64,000 nt of DNA from assembly GCF_030506305.1 (NCBI RefSeq), contig NZ_CP119421.1, positions 4,108,501 to 4,172,500 of the forward strand. Reading direction: 5' to 3'. The notes under the pieces were generated by a model. The model was not told the origin of the DNA and ran no database searches. It saw only the letters and a list, made by a program, of their open reading frames with translations. A program made the position numbers and the translations under genes. This stretch comes from Porifericola rhodea (GTDB lineage: Bacteria; Bacteroidota; Bacteroidia; Cytophagales; Cyclobacteriaceae). This document shows positions 36,854 through 45,773 of this stretch, piece after piece (position 1 is the first letter of the stretch; every line of letters starts with the position of its first letter).

Positions 36854-38176
36854 CTATTCTTCGCGGCTGAGCTGATACGCTCCACCAGCCTGCTTTAGCA
36901 CCATCAGCTTTTTCTCAGGCTCAAACTCCAGTATTATTCCGGCCTGCTCAAATTGGAAAACCCGCTCTTCAATCGCTTCCAGTGGAAAAGAAGGCTGTCC
37001 ACTGGCCTGCCCCATAAGTGTATTACCTTCTCTCCACATCTTAAGCTTTAGCGGAAAGGCCGGACTACTATAAGTACCGGTGTACTGATCCAGTATAGCC
37101 TCACTTAAAGTGATGTTAGGTCTGAAAGTGGGCATCTCATAAGCTTTGTCAAAGTAAATACTAAGGATGCCGATCATAATACTATTCACATCCATCACGG
37201 ATGCATTGGCAAAATAAGATATAGCCACGCTATCTTCTTCAAAGTAGGCAGAAGATGTGCTAAAGGCATCTATTCTTCCAGCATGTCCGTAGGCATAGCG
37301 TTCATAGAAGGGAATAAGCATCAGCCCAAGGCCAAAATTATCTTTCAGGCGGGTCATTTGTGCTACTGTTGCAGAGTCCAGTATTTGATAAGTGAATAGA
37401 GCAGTTAGAAAACGGTTAACGTCTTCGGGAGTAGAGCTTATGGCCCCGGCACCCTTCGCTATGCTGAGGTTTGACTGACTTGACTGTATCCAGTCGTCTT
37501 TTCTATAGTAAGAAAAAGCTTCTCTTTGCGCGGGTCTGTGCGGACTGGCGATATAGGTGTCTTTAAATTGCAGTGGCATAGCGATTCTTTCGTGCAAAAT
37601 CTGCTCAAATGCCATATCATCTTCTTCTTCGGCAATCAAACTAAGCAATACAAAATTAGTATTGGAGTAAGCAGTCTTCTCATCAGGTTCAAACTCTACA
37701 CCATTCTCGGTGAATATGCTTATAAATTGCTCCTTACTTACCTCTCCCTTTAATTTGTTGAAGACATCAGGCTTATTGGTGAAGTTATACAAGCCACTGC
37801 GATGCCTAAGCATGTGTTCTATACTAATTTTGTCGGCATTAGGGAGCTGGGGAAAGTAGTGGGCAAGCTTGGTATCCAGAGAAAGCTTACCTTCCTCTAT
37901 CATTTGCATGATAATTACTGCCGTGAAGGTCTTGGAGATAGAGCCGATTCTATAAACGGTACCATCATCAGCTTTAATACCCTCATTATAGTTAGCATAT
38001 CCTATGCTGCGCTGGTACACTTCTTCACCTTGCCTGAGTATAGATACACTACCCATACTTTTATGCTTTTGCTCAATTAGGGAAAGCAGACTATCCATCT
38101 TGTTAGCATTGAAATGCTGAGCACTAAGCCCGGAGGAGGAGAGAAGTAGACTTAGCAAGCTGAGGTAGCGTAGCAT
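36854..38176 (-). CDS. Exported serine hydrolase, beta-lactamase/class C fold
   Basis: A 440-residue protein with signal peptide (about 1-19, ending LSAQ). The class C triad elements are present: S79-x-x-K82 in SISK, Y170-S-N172, and H298-A-G300 in place of KTG. This HxG variant is common in esterases, D-aminopeptidases and other penicillin-binding-fold hydrolases, so a true beta-lactamase is unlikely. A C-terminal lipocalin-like beta domain (about 355-440) is suggested by LDQYTGTYSSP and the alternating strands after it. The frame opens at TTG 38185, but ATG 38176 gives a proper signal peptide. The substrate is unknown. Confidence 0.88.
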   Translation of the reverse strand: MLRYLSLLSLLLSSSGLSAQHFNANKMDSLLSLIEQKHKSMGSVSILRQGEEVYQRSIGYANYNEGIKADDGTVYRIGSISKTFTAVIIMQMIEEGKLSLDTKLAHYFPQLPNADKISIEHMLRHRSGLYNFTNKPDVFNKLKGEVSKEQFISIFTENGVEFEPDEKTAYSNTNFVLLSLIAEEEDDMAFEQILHERIAMPLQFKDTYIASPHRPAQREAFSYYRKDDWIQSSQSNLSIAKGAGAISSTPEDVNRFLTALFTYQILDSATVAQMTRLKDNFGLGLMLIPFYERYAYGHAGRIDAFSTSSAYFEEDSVAISYFANASVMDVNSIMIGILSIYFDKAYEMPTFRPNITLSEAILDQYTGTYSSPAFPLKLKMWREGNTLMGQASGQPSFPLEAIEERVFQFEQAGIILEFEPEKKLMVLKQAGGAYQLSREE

Positions 38177-38269
38177 ATGCACCAAATTTGTTGTTCACTT
38201 AGTAAAAACTATAGCTGTTTTACTGAGCTATGGCTACCTCAACTTAACAAAAAAGAGAAGGGATTGCTA

Positions 38270-39391
38270 CTAAGTCTCTTTCTTTTGTGAGGCAATTACT
38301 TCCTGTTCCAGTTTGGGCAAAATAATAGCGAAACCCTGTTTGCCATTCTCATTAAAGAGGTTGAGTTTACCGTGATGCAACTCAACAATCTCTTTTGCGA
38401 TAACCAGTTCCAGCATTCCTCTGACTTGAGTACCTCTAACATCTATCATGTTAAGGCGGGTAGCTCTATCAAGTACTGAACTGATCTGTTTGGCGGGCAG
38501 TTGAAGCTGTTCTGCAGTTATTAACAGCAATACATTGTTATCTCCTTTTGTTTGTTCAGCTTTAATTCTGATCTTTTGCTCATGCTTGCTAAACTTAAGT
38601 AAATAGGTAAGCAGCTCTTCTATCGCGCGGGTAAACTTCTCGCTATGTAGATTGGCTTTTAAGGAGTCATTCAGGCCTTCAAATGTCAGATTGCTGGAAG
38701 AGCTATCGGTTTTAAAATAAAATTCTTCTACCAACTCCTCAAGCAAGGCTTTTAGCTCACAGGGGGCAAGCTTCAGCTCCTGCTGTTGTGCCTGCAACTC
38801 TATCAGACTGATTAAACCTCTGGCTACGGTAAGTACCTCACCGCCAAAATTATAGATTGTATCGTAAAGGTTGAGGTAATTTTTCTGATCGTTCTCTCCA
38901 ACCTTAGCCTTGAGCAGCTCTGCCAACCCCATAATGTTGGCAATAGGGGCACTGAGCTCGTGTGCAAGCATAAAAGTGACTGTATCCAGGCTATCTACCT
39001 GCTCTCTCAGCACTTCATGGTTCTGCTTACTAAAAGTAATGTCACTAATATGGCCGGCCACAAACTTGGTAGTGTCATTACCCTGAGTTACCGGGTAGGT
39101 GTTCAGCTTCATCCAGGCAATTTCCGGTAAATTATCGGCAGCTTTTAGTTCAATCTCCTCATGGTTGGTATTATCTACGGACAAAGAGGCAAAAAACTGA
39201 TCATATGCCTCCAGACTGTCCTCATGTATATACTGGCGAAGGTTTTCTTTAGGGGTATCGGGGCTGAAATACTTTTTGGCGCGGTGGTTATAGAATTTTT
39301 CGCTGATAAATACGGTTTCCCGCTTTTTGCTATCCCATAAGAAAAAAAATACAGGAATAGTATCTATTAATTTTTTATATAAGTCTTCCAT
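38270..39391 (-). CDS. PAS-type histidine kinase with degenerate ATPase domain
   Basis: A 373-residue soluble protein: PAS-like domain (about 5-120), HisKA-like helix pair with H144 in LAHELSAPIAN, then a HATPase-like domain (about 210-360). The N box is replaced by IEELLTYLLKFSK with no Asn, there is no DxGxG, and no GTGLGL-type box; only the terminal fold (HHGKLNLFNENGKQGFAIILP) is recognisable. It therefore probably cannot bind ATP and may act as a scaffold, phosphatase or substrate of the kinase at 39469, which lies 77 bases upstream on the same strand. ATG 39391 is preferred over TTG 39409. Confidence 0.78.
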   Translation of the reverse strand: MEDLYKKLIDTIPVFFFLWDSKKRETVFISEKFYNHRAKKYFSPDTPKENLRQYIHEDSLEAYDQFFASLSVDNTNHEEIELKAADNLPEIAWMKLNTYPVTQGNDTTKFVAGHISDITFSKQNHEVLREQVDSLDTVTFMLAHELSAPIANIMGLAELLKAKVGENDQKNYLNLYDTIYNFGGEVLTVARGLISLIELQAQQQELKLAPCELKALLEELVEEFYFKTDSSSSNLTFEGLNDSLKANLHSEKFTRAIEELLTYLLKFSKHEQKIRIKAEQTKGDNNVLLLITAEQLQLPAKQISSVLDRATRLNMIDVRGTQVRGMLELVIAKEIVELHHGKLNLFNENGKQGFAIILPKLEQEVIASQKKET

Positions 39392-39468
39392 AAGTGTGCA
39401 CAGAGGCAACAGATTAAAAAAAATGTATGAACGGTCAAGTTAAAATCAATTGTTTTGCAATGCAAATG

Positions 39469-40593
39469 CTAGACAGGAATGCGTATACGAAATGTAGTTC
39501 CTTCTTGGGCAGTACTCTGTACTTCTATATTTCCATTATGGGCTTTAATAATGCCATGCACCAGGGTTAGACCCAAACCCCAACCCTTTGCTTTTTTTTC
39601 TTTAGTACGATAGTAAAGCGTAAATAGTTTATCTAGTTTTTCCGGAGGTATGGGATTCCCCTCATTGTGCACGGTAATTAGTGTGAAGTTGCCCTGCTTA
39701 TCAAAACTTATTGTAATCGGCCCCTCTTCCGAACCGTACTTAATAGCATTAGATATCAGATTGTCTAAAGCTCGGTAAAGCGCATCAGCATCCCATTGCC
39801 CAACAATTTTATCTTTTGTGCTCTGAAGCCTTATTCTTGCCTGTAGGCTGGGTTTATAAGCATGCAGAGCATCACTTACCACCTGTAGCAGATCTTTTTC
39901 CTCTTTCTCAATAGGTATGGGGTTGCCAGATTGTATGAGGTTTACATCCAGTAGGTTATTTATAAGCTCATTAGAGCGTAGTGTACTCATCTTTATGCCA
40001 TTTAACAGTTTGTTGGTAAATTCTGTGTCTGGTCCTGTTAACTGTTCTTCCAGAAGCTCAACCAGTTGCAGCGTATTGGTAAGCGGCCCCCTAATGTCGT
40101 GAGAGAGGGCGGCAATAAACTGGTCGCGCATCAGGTTTTGCTCTTCCATATTGTTCATCAAACCCTTAGCCTTATCGCTGGCAGTCTTTTTTTCATGCTC
40201 CCTGATCTGCATAAATGCTTCAGTTGACTGCTCCAGAGCCTGGTCAATGGCATACATAATACCATCCCGCTCACGTTTGCTTATATTATCTCCATTATCG
40301 TCTATCACTTTAAAAAGGGTTCCTTTTAAAAGGTGATATTCTTTAACAATATGGAGAATTGTGTACTTAGTTTTATGAGCTCTTTCTCTTCCGTGCGATT
40401 CACTTTTATACACCACATCTCTGGCATCATCTGAAGCAAGTGCATCCACCATAGCATCAAGCAGGTCAGGTATATTATTTTTGAGGATGGGCAGATTATA
40501 TTTTTCTGCCCCTGGAATTTCTTCAAGTACACTTTGCGTCCATCTATCTAAAATGCTTTCTTTATTTATGCGGATAATGTCGGCTGCGCTCAT
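39469..40593 (-). CDS. Sensor histidine kinase with RsbRD-like N-terminal domain
   Basis: A 374-residue cytoplasmic kinase. The all-helical N-terminal part (about 5-135), with ILDRW, the HGRER segment and EYHLLK, resembles the RsbRD_N / RsbT-coantagonist sensor fold. HisKA has H165 in LSHDIRGPLTN. The HATPase has N-box NLISNAIKYG (about 273-282), an altered G1 box VHNEGNPI in place of DNGxGI, and GWGLGL near 339-344. N and G2 boxes are intact, so it is probably active. It lies upstream of the ATPase-deficient kinase-like gene and is likely co-transcribed. No dedicated response regulator is adjacent. Confidence 0.88.
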   Translation of the reverse strand: MSAADIIRINKESILDRWTQSVLEEIPGAEKYNLPILKNNIPDLLDAMVDALASDDARDVVYKSESHGRERAHKTKYTILHIVKEYHLLKGTLFKVIDDNGDNISKRERDGIMYAIDQALEQSTEAFMQIREHEKKTASDKAKGLMNNMEEQNLMRDQFIAALSHDIRGPLTNTLQLVELLEEQLTGPDTEFTNKLLNGIKMSTLRSNELINNLLDVNLIQSGNPIPIEKEEKDLLQVVSDALHAYKPSLQARIRLQSTKDKIVGQWDADALYRALDNLISNAIKYGSEEGPITISFDKQGNFTLITVHNEGNPIPPEKLDKLFTLYYRTKEKKAKGWGLGLTLVHGIIKAHNGNIEVQSTAQEGTTFRIRIPV

Positions 40594-41503
40594 ATAGTAT
40601 TTGTATAGAAGTCGTCTTATATTGGATAATATAGGTAGTAATCTTAATGATGATTCCTTAATTTATAATACTACACTAGAGTTTTACCATAATTTTAAAT
40701 TTATATGAAATTATGAAATAATATACTTGCACTAGTCAAGTACTTTTGCTCTATTATAGCTGAATTATACAGATAACAATCTGTACGTACTGCTGTTTGC
40801 TTCGCCAATACTTAAATTCTTAGAATAATTTTAAGCTTACTAATAAGGTTTTACTACCACGTCTATTTCTAAATCAGACATTAGTATATAAGATTATCAA
40901 ATACACTATTCAATTGGATCAGTAAGACTCTTTTTAGCTGATTTGTGAGCTTTTATACGTTGATAGCCGCTTTATCCGCGAGTAGCTTTTGCAACTCAAT
41001 GTATGTCTTATGCAATTTTACACCTTCAAATGGGATGGAAGCGGAAGGTAGTAGGCATAACTTACTTATGGGGCGATATAAACGTTTATCTGGCAGATAG
41101 CCAACAACTTTTTGTACTCATTAAGCTTCATCTGCTCATTATTATCCATTATTTTCCTCAAATGAATGTTCATTTGTAGAAAAAATCCGCTTCTGTTGAA
41201 CATATTACGTGTCATCTGTCCTTTGCTAATTATGCTATTATACAAATAAATCTGCATTCTGGCAGCGGAAAGATAGTTTCTGAAGACAAATCAGGCCTGC
41301 GAGTGTTTGAGGCATTTCAATGGTAATTTTTTGCGGTTAAAGACACCGATAAGTAGTACAAACGCCTAATTGACTACTTGTTAAAGTGTAATTATTTGTA
41401 AAAATAATTATAATAGTATACATTGTAGCATTTGCCATCTAGTCCATAGGTTTATTTGAATTAGATGCTATTACTTAGTGGTTATTAATCAATTTATTCA
41501 GCT
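40594..41503. other. Gene-poor AT-rich region
   Basis: 910 bases between divergent genes. The only coding-like signal is the frameshifted minus-strand frame at 40953-41257, listed separately. The stretches 40594-40950 and 41300-41503 are strongly AT-rich and show nothing I can name; they presumably hold promoters for the kinase operon and the gene at 41504. Confidence 0.4.
40953..41257 (-). pseudogene. Probable gene broken by a one-base frameshift in an A-run
   Basis: A minus-strand frame from ATG 41257 runs to a stop at 41066. Near 41109-41113 (five A's on the coding strand) a second frame, open from 41117 to its stop at 40953, continues with coding-like sequence. Restoring one A joins NEYKK to VVGYLPDKRLYRP and yields a continuous protein of about 101 residues ending KLLADKAAINV. 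The second part, with PSASIPFEGVKLHKTY, has a composition like real protein. I do not recognise the family. It is either a recent pseudogene or a sequencing or assembly slip in a homopolymer. Confidence 0.42.
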
Positions 41504-42142
41504 ATGAAGCAGCTAACATTTTTGCACAAAGCGAATTTGTCTATTCAGGTAGCCTTGAAGGAGAGCGAAATTTCCGCAAAACTGAAGGAATACGGCTACG
41601 ATGACAAAAAAATTAAGGAAGGAGAGAAGATTTGCAATCTATTTAGCGAGCTCTCTCAAAAATTAGAGGAAGCCCGGGAGAATTCTAAAGTGGCGACCCT
41701 ATCATTACAGAGTACTCGTAAGCATATTCATACAAGTTATAGCAGACATGTAGCTTTGACTAGAATTGCCTTAAGAGATGTGCCTCAGGCTATAGTACTT
41801 ATGGGCCTGAAGGGCAGAAGAGAGATTACCATAGATGGCTGGCTGGAGCAAACTCGCAATTATTACCATTATGCGATGGAGCATGCCGATGTGCTCAAAA
41901 AATATGGTATTCCTAAGCATGAGCTGCAAGAAAACCAGATTCTTTTGGGGCAAATGATAGAACTACTGACTTTGCAAAAGCAGACCTATAGCCAGGCTCA
42001 GGTACTGGCACAGCAAAAGCAGGAGGCCTTTAGCAGTATGCAGCAGTGGTATTCCAAATTTATTAAACTTGCGCGTCTGGCATTGGATGAGAAGCCTCAA
42101 CAGTTGGAGGCACTGGGTATTTTAGTGCGCAACGAAAAATAA
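41504..42142 (+). CDS. Helical protein made of two copies of one domain, function unknown
   Basis: A 212-residue, charged, all-helical protein without signal peptide or membrane segment. It is an internal duplication: residues 27-105 align without gaps to 131-209 at a constant offset of 104. Matching landmarks are LKEYG/LKKYG, YSRHVALTRIAL/YSKFIKLARLAL, the P-Q pair after it, and a final LMG/ALG. The middle of each copy (about 40-75 and 145-180) looks like coiled coil. I do not know a named family; a structural or adaptor role is possible. It is a single-gene transcript followed by a hairpin. Confidence 0.8.
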   Translation: MKQLTFLHKANLSIQVALKESEISAKLKEYGYDDKKIKEGEKICNLFSELSQKLEEARENSKVATLSLQSTRKHIHTSYSRHVALTRIALRDVPQAIVLMGLKGRREITIDGWLEQTRNYYHYAMEHADVLKKYGIPKHELQENQILLGQMIELLTLQKQTYSQAQVLAQQKQEAFSSMQQWYSKFIKLARLALDEKPQQLEALGILVRNEK

Positions 42143-42559
42143 ATTCTGTTTTAATTTCTTCTCATATCTTTTCATATACCATAAGCTGAAGCTGTAAAGC
42201 CCTACATAATTCGTAGGCTTTTACCTTCAGCTTTTGTGTTTATCTATCTACATATTATTTGCCGCGATTTATTCAAAACTGCCAAGGTCTTATACTTAAA
42301 GGCCGGCATAACGTAAATTTTTTTGTCTTTGTTGATCGTGTATCGGTCATTTAAAAGTCTGATTTTCCAGCTTTAAGCAGTAGAGATACCTTTTACCGGC
42401 GAACCCTCAAAAAAGCTCTCTATATTTTTCTTGATTGTATCTAAAAAATCTTAACTTTATGATAGACAGTGAGATACACATAGAGTAAAGCCTTTGATCA
42501 ACGATAAGTAGCTAAGCCTGATTTTACTATACATACGTATAACCTAAACTTAATAAGCT
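42143..42559. other. Intergenic region with hairpin and coding-like debris
   Basis: 417 bases. A terminator-like hairpin is at 42183-42235. On the minus strand from about 42450 to 42244 a single reading frame shows protein-like sequence (for example VMPAFKYKTLAVLNKS) but is broken by a stop at 42373-42375 and lacks a good start, so it may be the remains of a gene. Confidence 0.35.
42183..42235 (+). terminator. Long terminator-like hairpin after the duplicated-domain gene
   Basis: Outer arms AAGCTGAAG (42183-42191) and CTTCAGCTT (42225-42233) enclose an imperfect inner stem (42194-42205 with 42213-42224). A short T-run follows. Confidence 0.6.
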
Positions 42560-42760
42560 ATGGAAAAGGTCATTCACTGCCGAGATGTTGGCTTTGACTG
42601 TGACGGAATCATCCGAGCACAGACAGAAGCTGAAGCACTACAAATGGCTGCCGATCATGCCCAGAGAGCGCATGGTCTGGACGAAGTTACGCCAGAAGTG
42701 CTGGAAAAAATCAGATCAGTAATGCGCGAAGAACATACCGCTACCTTACTGATGCGTTAA
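42560..42760 (+). CDS. DUF1059 family small protein
   Basis: A 66-residue protein matching DUF1059: the CRDVGFDCDG start with two cysteines (C8, C14), the alternating helix with EAEALQMAADHAQRAHG and the VTPEVLEKIRS end. The family is widespread and of unknown function; the two Cys and two His residues suggest metal or redox binding, which is inference. It has its own terminator and is probably monocistronic. Confidence 0.88.
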   Translation: MEKVIHCRDVGFDCDGIIRAQTEAEALQMAADHAQRAHGLDEVTPEVLEKIRSVMREEHTATLLMR

Positions 42761-42777
42761 GAGAACTAAAAAAAATC

Positions 42778-42806
42778 AAAACAGATCTATCCGGTCTGTT
42801 TTTTTT
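42778..42806 (+). terminator. Intrinsic terminator after the DUF1059 gene
   Basis: Arms ACAGATC and GGTCTGT (one G-U) with a short loop run into a T-tract of about eight. Confidence 0.75.
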
Positions 42807-42919
42807 GTTTCTGCCATTTTTTTGGCGAAACGAGGTAGGATTAAGAGCGTAAAATATTTATTTCCCCGTAAGGGAGTGTGTATGAGGTGGGGCCCTCTGT
42901 TTTTGATGGGCAGCCTATG

Positions 42920-43201
42920 CTAAGCCAGCAGTCGTTTGGGTTCCACATAGCGCCAGAAACCTTCTATGAGCCATTCTTCTCTAAAGTTTCTCTTACGCTT
43001 TTGGCCAATAGCTGAGGTGAGTGATTTCTCCGACACTTTATCTAAGCTTATCTGATGCTTTAGTAGATAGGGCCGCAATTCTTTGCTATAGGTAGCTGAC
43101 TCAGCAGCTACTTTAGAAGTAGTATTACTGTTAAGAGTGGGGCAGGCCATAAAGCTTAAGGCCAGAGAAAAGGCCATGCTTGTCGTAAACATTTTGCACA
43201 T
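42920..43201 (-). CDS. Small exported protein of unknown function
   Basis: About 93 residues from ATG 43201 (another ATG lies at 43192; the frame opens at TTG 43225). A hydrophobic signal-like segment (FTTSMAFSLALSFMA) is followed by a polar, basic mature part with RPYLLKHQ and EEWLIEGFWRYVEPKR. C20 after FMA could be a lipid site, but the box is not canonical. I do not recognise the family. It is isolated on the minus strand. Confidence 0.5.
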   Translation of the reverse strand: MCKMFTTSMAFSLALSFMACPTLNSNTTSKVAAESATYSKELRPYLLKHQISLDKVSEKSLTSAIGQKRKRNFREEWLIEGFWRYVEPKRLLA

Positions 43202-43225
43202 AGGCGTAAAAGCTTTGTTTACCAA

Positions 43226-43498
43226 AATTTAAGGTTTTTTACCTATATATTTCAAGTAATTGACCCGCCTTTTTTTCAGGCTTTATTCGGTATAGAGCAG
43301 TTTAAGTGCTATACTAAACCACAATTATGAAGAAACATATGTTTTATGAGCCTGGGCGTTTCAGGTTGTAAGTTGATGCTTACTTTATCATTTGAGCACT
43401 GTTTTCTCATTCAGTTCCTCTTTGCTTTGTTGTAAGGAGGCTGTTGACTACGGTTTTTCGTTGGCAGTATCCTAAAAAAAGCTAGATTTGTGCTTCGT
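43226..43498. other. Intergenic region between divergent genes
   Basis: About 270 bases holding the promoters of the small exported protein and the DUF5916 gene. Only very short reading frames (up to 29 codons) occur; none is convincing. Confidence 0.35.
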
Positions 43499-45700
43499 AT
43501 GTCCATCCAAATATACCTGAAGCTCTTGAGATCTACCTACCTTACCCTCTGTTTGTGTCTTATTGCTACCGCTCTTATTGCCCAGAAGAAGAATGCAGCC
43601 TACCGCCTGAATCTAAAGAAAACCAGCACCGCCATTTCTATTGATGGCTCTATGCAAGACCCTGCCTGGCAGCATGCTGATGCCGCCAAAGATTTTTTTA
43701 TGATTCTTCCGATGGATACCAGCAAGGCCAAAGTGAAAACAGAGGTGCGTATGGCCTATGATGATAACTTTCTCTATTTGATTGCGGTCTGCTACCACCT
43801 TAAGCCAGGTCCTTATATTGTAGAATCTCTTCGCCGGGACTTCTCTTTTGGCAAAAATGACAATTTTCTACTCTTCATGGATCCTTTTGACGACCAAACT
43901 AATGGATTTAGCTTTGGAGCTAATGCCGCCGGAGCCCAATGGGATGGTTTAATGTATGATGGAGGTAGTGTTGACCTGAGTTGGGATAACAAATGGACAT
44001 CGGTAGTGAAAAATTATACTGACCGTTGGGTTTTTGAAGCAGCTATCCCATTTAAAACCATTCGTTACAAAAAAGGTATCACAGAGTGGGGGATTAACTT
44101 TAGCCGACTGGACCTTAAAGCAGCAGAAAAGTCTTCATGGGCACCTGTGCCGAGACAATTTCCTTCAGCTTCACTGGCATTTACTGGTACACTGGTCTGG
44201 GATCAGCCACCTCCTACAGTAGGTGCTAACATTTCGGTTATTCCCTATGCTTTGGGTGGGCTAAGTCACAACTATGAAGACGATCAGCCGACAGATTACA
44301 GGGGAGAAGTAGGTGTAGATGCAAAAATCGCGATTACCAGCTCGCTTAACCTGGATCTTACCGTTAACCCTGACTTTTCGCAGGTAGAAGTGGACCAGCA
44401 GGTTACCAACCTGGACCGTTTTGAGCTCTTTTTCCCTGAAAGAAGGCAGTTTTTTCTGGAGAATGGCGACCTTTTTGCCAATTTTGGCTACCAGAACATT
44501 CGTCCTTTCTTCTCCCGGCGTATCGGCCTGGGAGTTCCAATACGTTTTGGCGCGCGTTTGAGCGGAAAAGTTAACAAAAACTGGCGTATCGGAGTGATGA
44601 ATATGCAAACCGGCAAGGTGGATGATATAAACCTGCCTGCTCAAAACTTTGCTGTCGCTTCGGTGCAGCGAAGAGTCTTTGCCCGCTCAAATATTGGCCT
44701 TATCGTTGTAGATAAGCAGTCACTGAACTATACTCCCAGCTATGATCCGGATGTGCCCGTTTATTCGCAGTACAATCGTAATATCGGGGTAGAGTATAAC
44801 CTGGCGTCGTCCAACAATTTATGGACTGGTAAGGCTATTTACCTCCGTTCGTTTAGCCCTTATACTTCTGATGAGAATATGACACATGCCGCGAACCTGG
44901 AGTACGACAGCCGTCGGCTTACACTGAGTTGGCAGCATGAGTATGTAGGTAAAGGCTTTGTGGCGGAGGTAGGTTATGTGCCGCGTGGCAACTATATTAA
45001 GCTAAACCCAAGTGCGGAGTATCGTTTTTTTCCTAAAGGGGGGCAGGTCGTCAGTCATGGTCCTAAATTAAGTTTAACTTCTTACCTTAGACACGATTTT
45101 CAGCAGACCGATAATGAATCTTTTTTAGCTTATAATGTGAGTTTTCAGAATCGCTCTGCTTTTACTGCCTGGGTAGCCCGTGATTATGTGAAACTGCTGC
45201 TTCCTTTTGATCCTACCAATGCTTCGGGAGAAACACTTTTTGTTAATTCTGAGCACTATTGGAGAAGCTGGGGCACAGAATATACCTCTACACCCAACAG
45301 CCTGTTTACCTATAGCTTTTCCTCTCGTTATGGAGGCTACTTTGCCGATGGCAAGCGCTTAAACTTAACAACTGAGCTTGGCTATCGTTTTCAGCCCTAT
45401 GTTAGTCTCAGTATGCGAAGCAGCTATAACAATATTTTGCTTCCGGAACCCTGGAACCGGAGCGAGTTTTGGCTTTTAGGGCCTCGTATAGATGTTACCA
45501 TGACCAATAAGCTCTTTATTACTGCTTTTATGCAATACAATCAGCAACTGGATAACATCAATCTGAACACTCGTCTGCAATGGCGCTATCAACCAGCCTC
45601 TGATTTGTTCATCGTTTACACAGATAACTATTTCCCGGCTCCACTGGGCATCAGAAACCGTGCCCTGGTACTTAAATTTACCTACTGGTGGAATGTTTAA
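43499..45700 (+). CDS. DUF5916 outer-membrane protein with CBM9-like N-terminal domain
   Basis: A 733-residue protein with a signal peptide (about 1-28, ending LIAQ). The N-terminal domain (about 40-205) has the IDGSMQDPAW start and AYDDNFLYLIAVC strand of carbohydrate-binding-family-9-like folds. The conserved block NPDFSQVEVD and FELFFPERRQFFLENGDLF (about 290-330) marks DUF5916, and the C-terminal half is a beta-barrel ending in TYWWNV. Members are common in Bacteroidota and of unsettled role, possibly surface glycan or peptide handling. ATG 43499 is chosen over an in-frame GTG at 43490. It stands alone, followed by a hairpin. Confidence 0.88.
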   Translation: MSIQIYLKLLRSTYLTLCLCLIATALIAQKKNAAYRLNLKKTSTAISIDGSMQDPAWQHADAAKDFFMILPMDTSKAKVKTEVRMAYDDNFLYLIAVCYHLKPGPYIVESLRRDFSFGKNDNFLLFMDPFDDQTNGFSFGANAAGAQWDGLMYDGGSVDLSWDNKWTSVVKNYTDRWVFEAAIPFKTIRYKKGITEWGINFSRLDLKAAEKSSWAPVPRQFPSASLAFTGTLVWDQPPPTVGANISVIPYALGGLSHNYEDDQPTDYRGEVGVDAKIAITSSLNLDLTVNPDFSQVEVDQQVTNLDRFELFFPERRQFFLENGDLFANFGYQNIRPFFSRRIGLGVPIRFGARLSGKVNKNWRIGVMNMQTGKVDDINLPAQNFAVASVQRRVFARSNIGLIVVDKQSLNYTPSYDPDVPVYSQYNRNIGVEYNLASSNNLWTGKAIYLRSFSPYTSDENMTHAANLEYDSRRLTLSWQHEYVGKGFVAEVGYVPRGNYIKLNPSAEYRFFPKGGQVVSHGPKLSLTSYLRHDFQQTDNESFLAYNVSFQNRSAFTAWVARDYVKLLLPFDPTNASGETLFVNSEHYWRSWGTEYTSTPNSLFTYSFSSRYGGYFADGKRLNLTTELGYRFQPYVSLSMRSSYNNILLPEPWNRSEFWLLGPRIDVTMTNKLFITAFMQYNQQLDNINLNTRLQWRYQPASDLFIVYTDNYFPAPLGIRNRALVLKFTYWWNV

Positions 45701-45766
45701 GCTTTAATTTTAGCCTGCTCTGTCGTATTTAGTTGCCAGTGTAGGCTAATTCGCTAAGCTTTTTTC
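45699..45766. terminator. Imperfect hairpin between convergent genes
   Basis: AAGCTT and TAGCCT on the left pair with AGGCTA and AAGCTT on the right, with internal mismatches, and a six-T run follows. It lies between the DUF5916 gene and the minus-strand lipoprotein gene. Confidence 0.5.
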
Positions 45767-45773
45767 TTAATCC

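Noticed and set aside
36854-38176. Beta-lactamase giving antibiotic resistance
   Set aside because: The third motif is HAG rather than KTG and a C-terminal lipocalin-like part is present, as in esterase or peptidase relatives.
41066-41257. 63-residue minus-strand ORF as an intact gene
   Set aside because: Coding-like sequence continues in another frame past a five-A run, so I treat it as part of a frameshifted gene.
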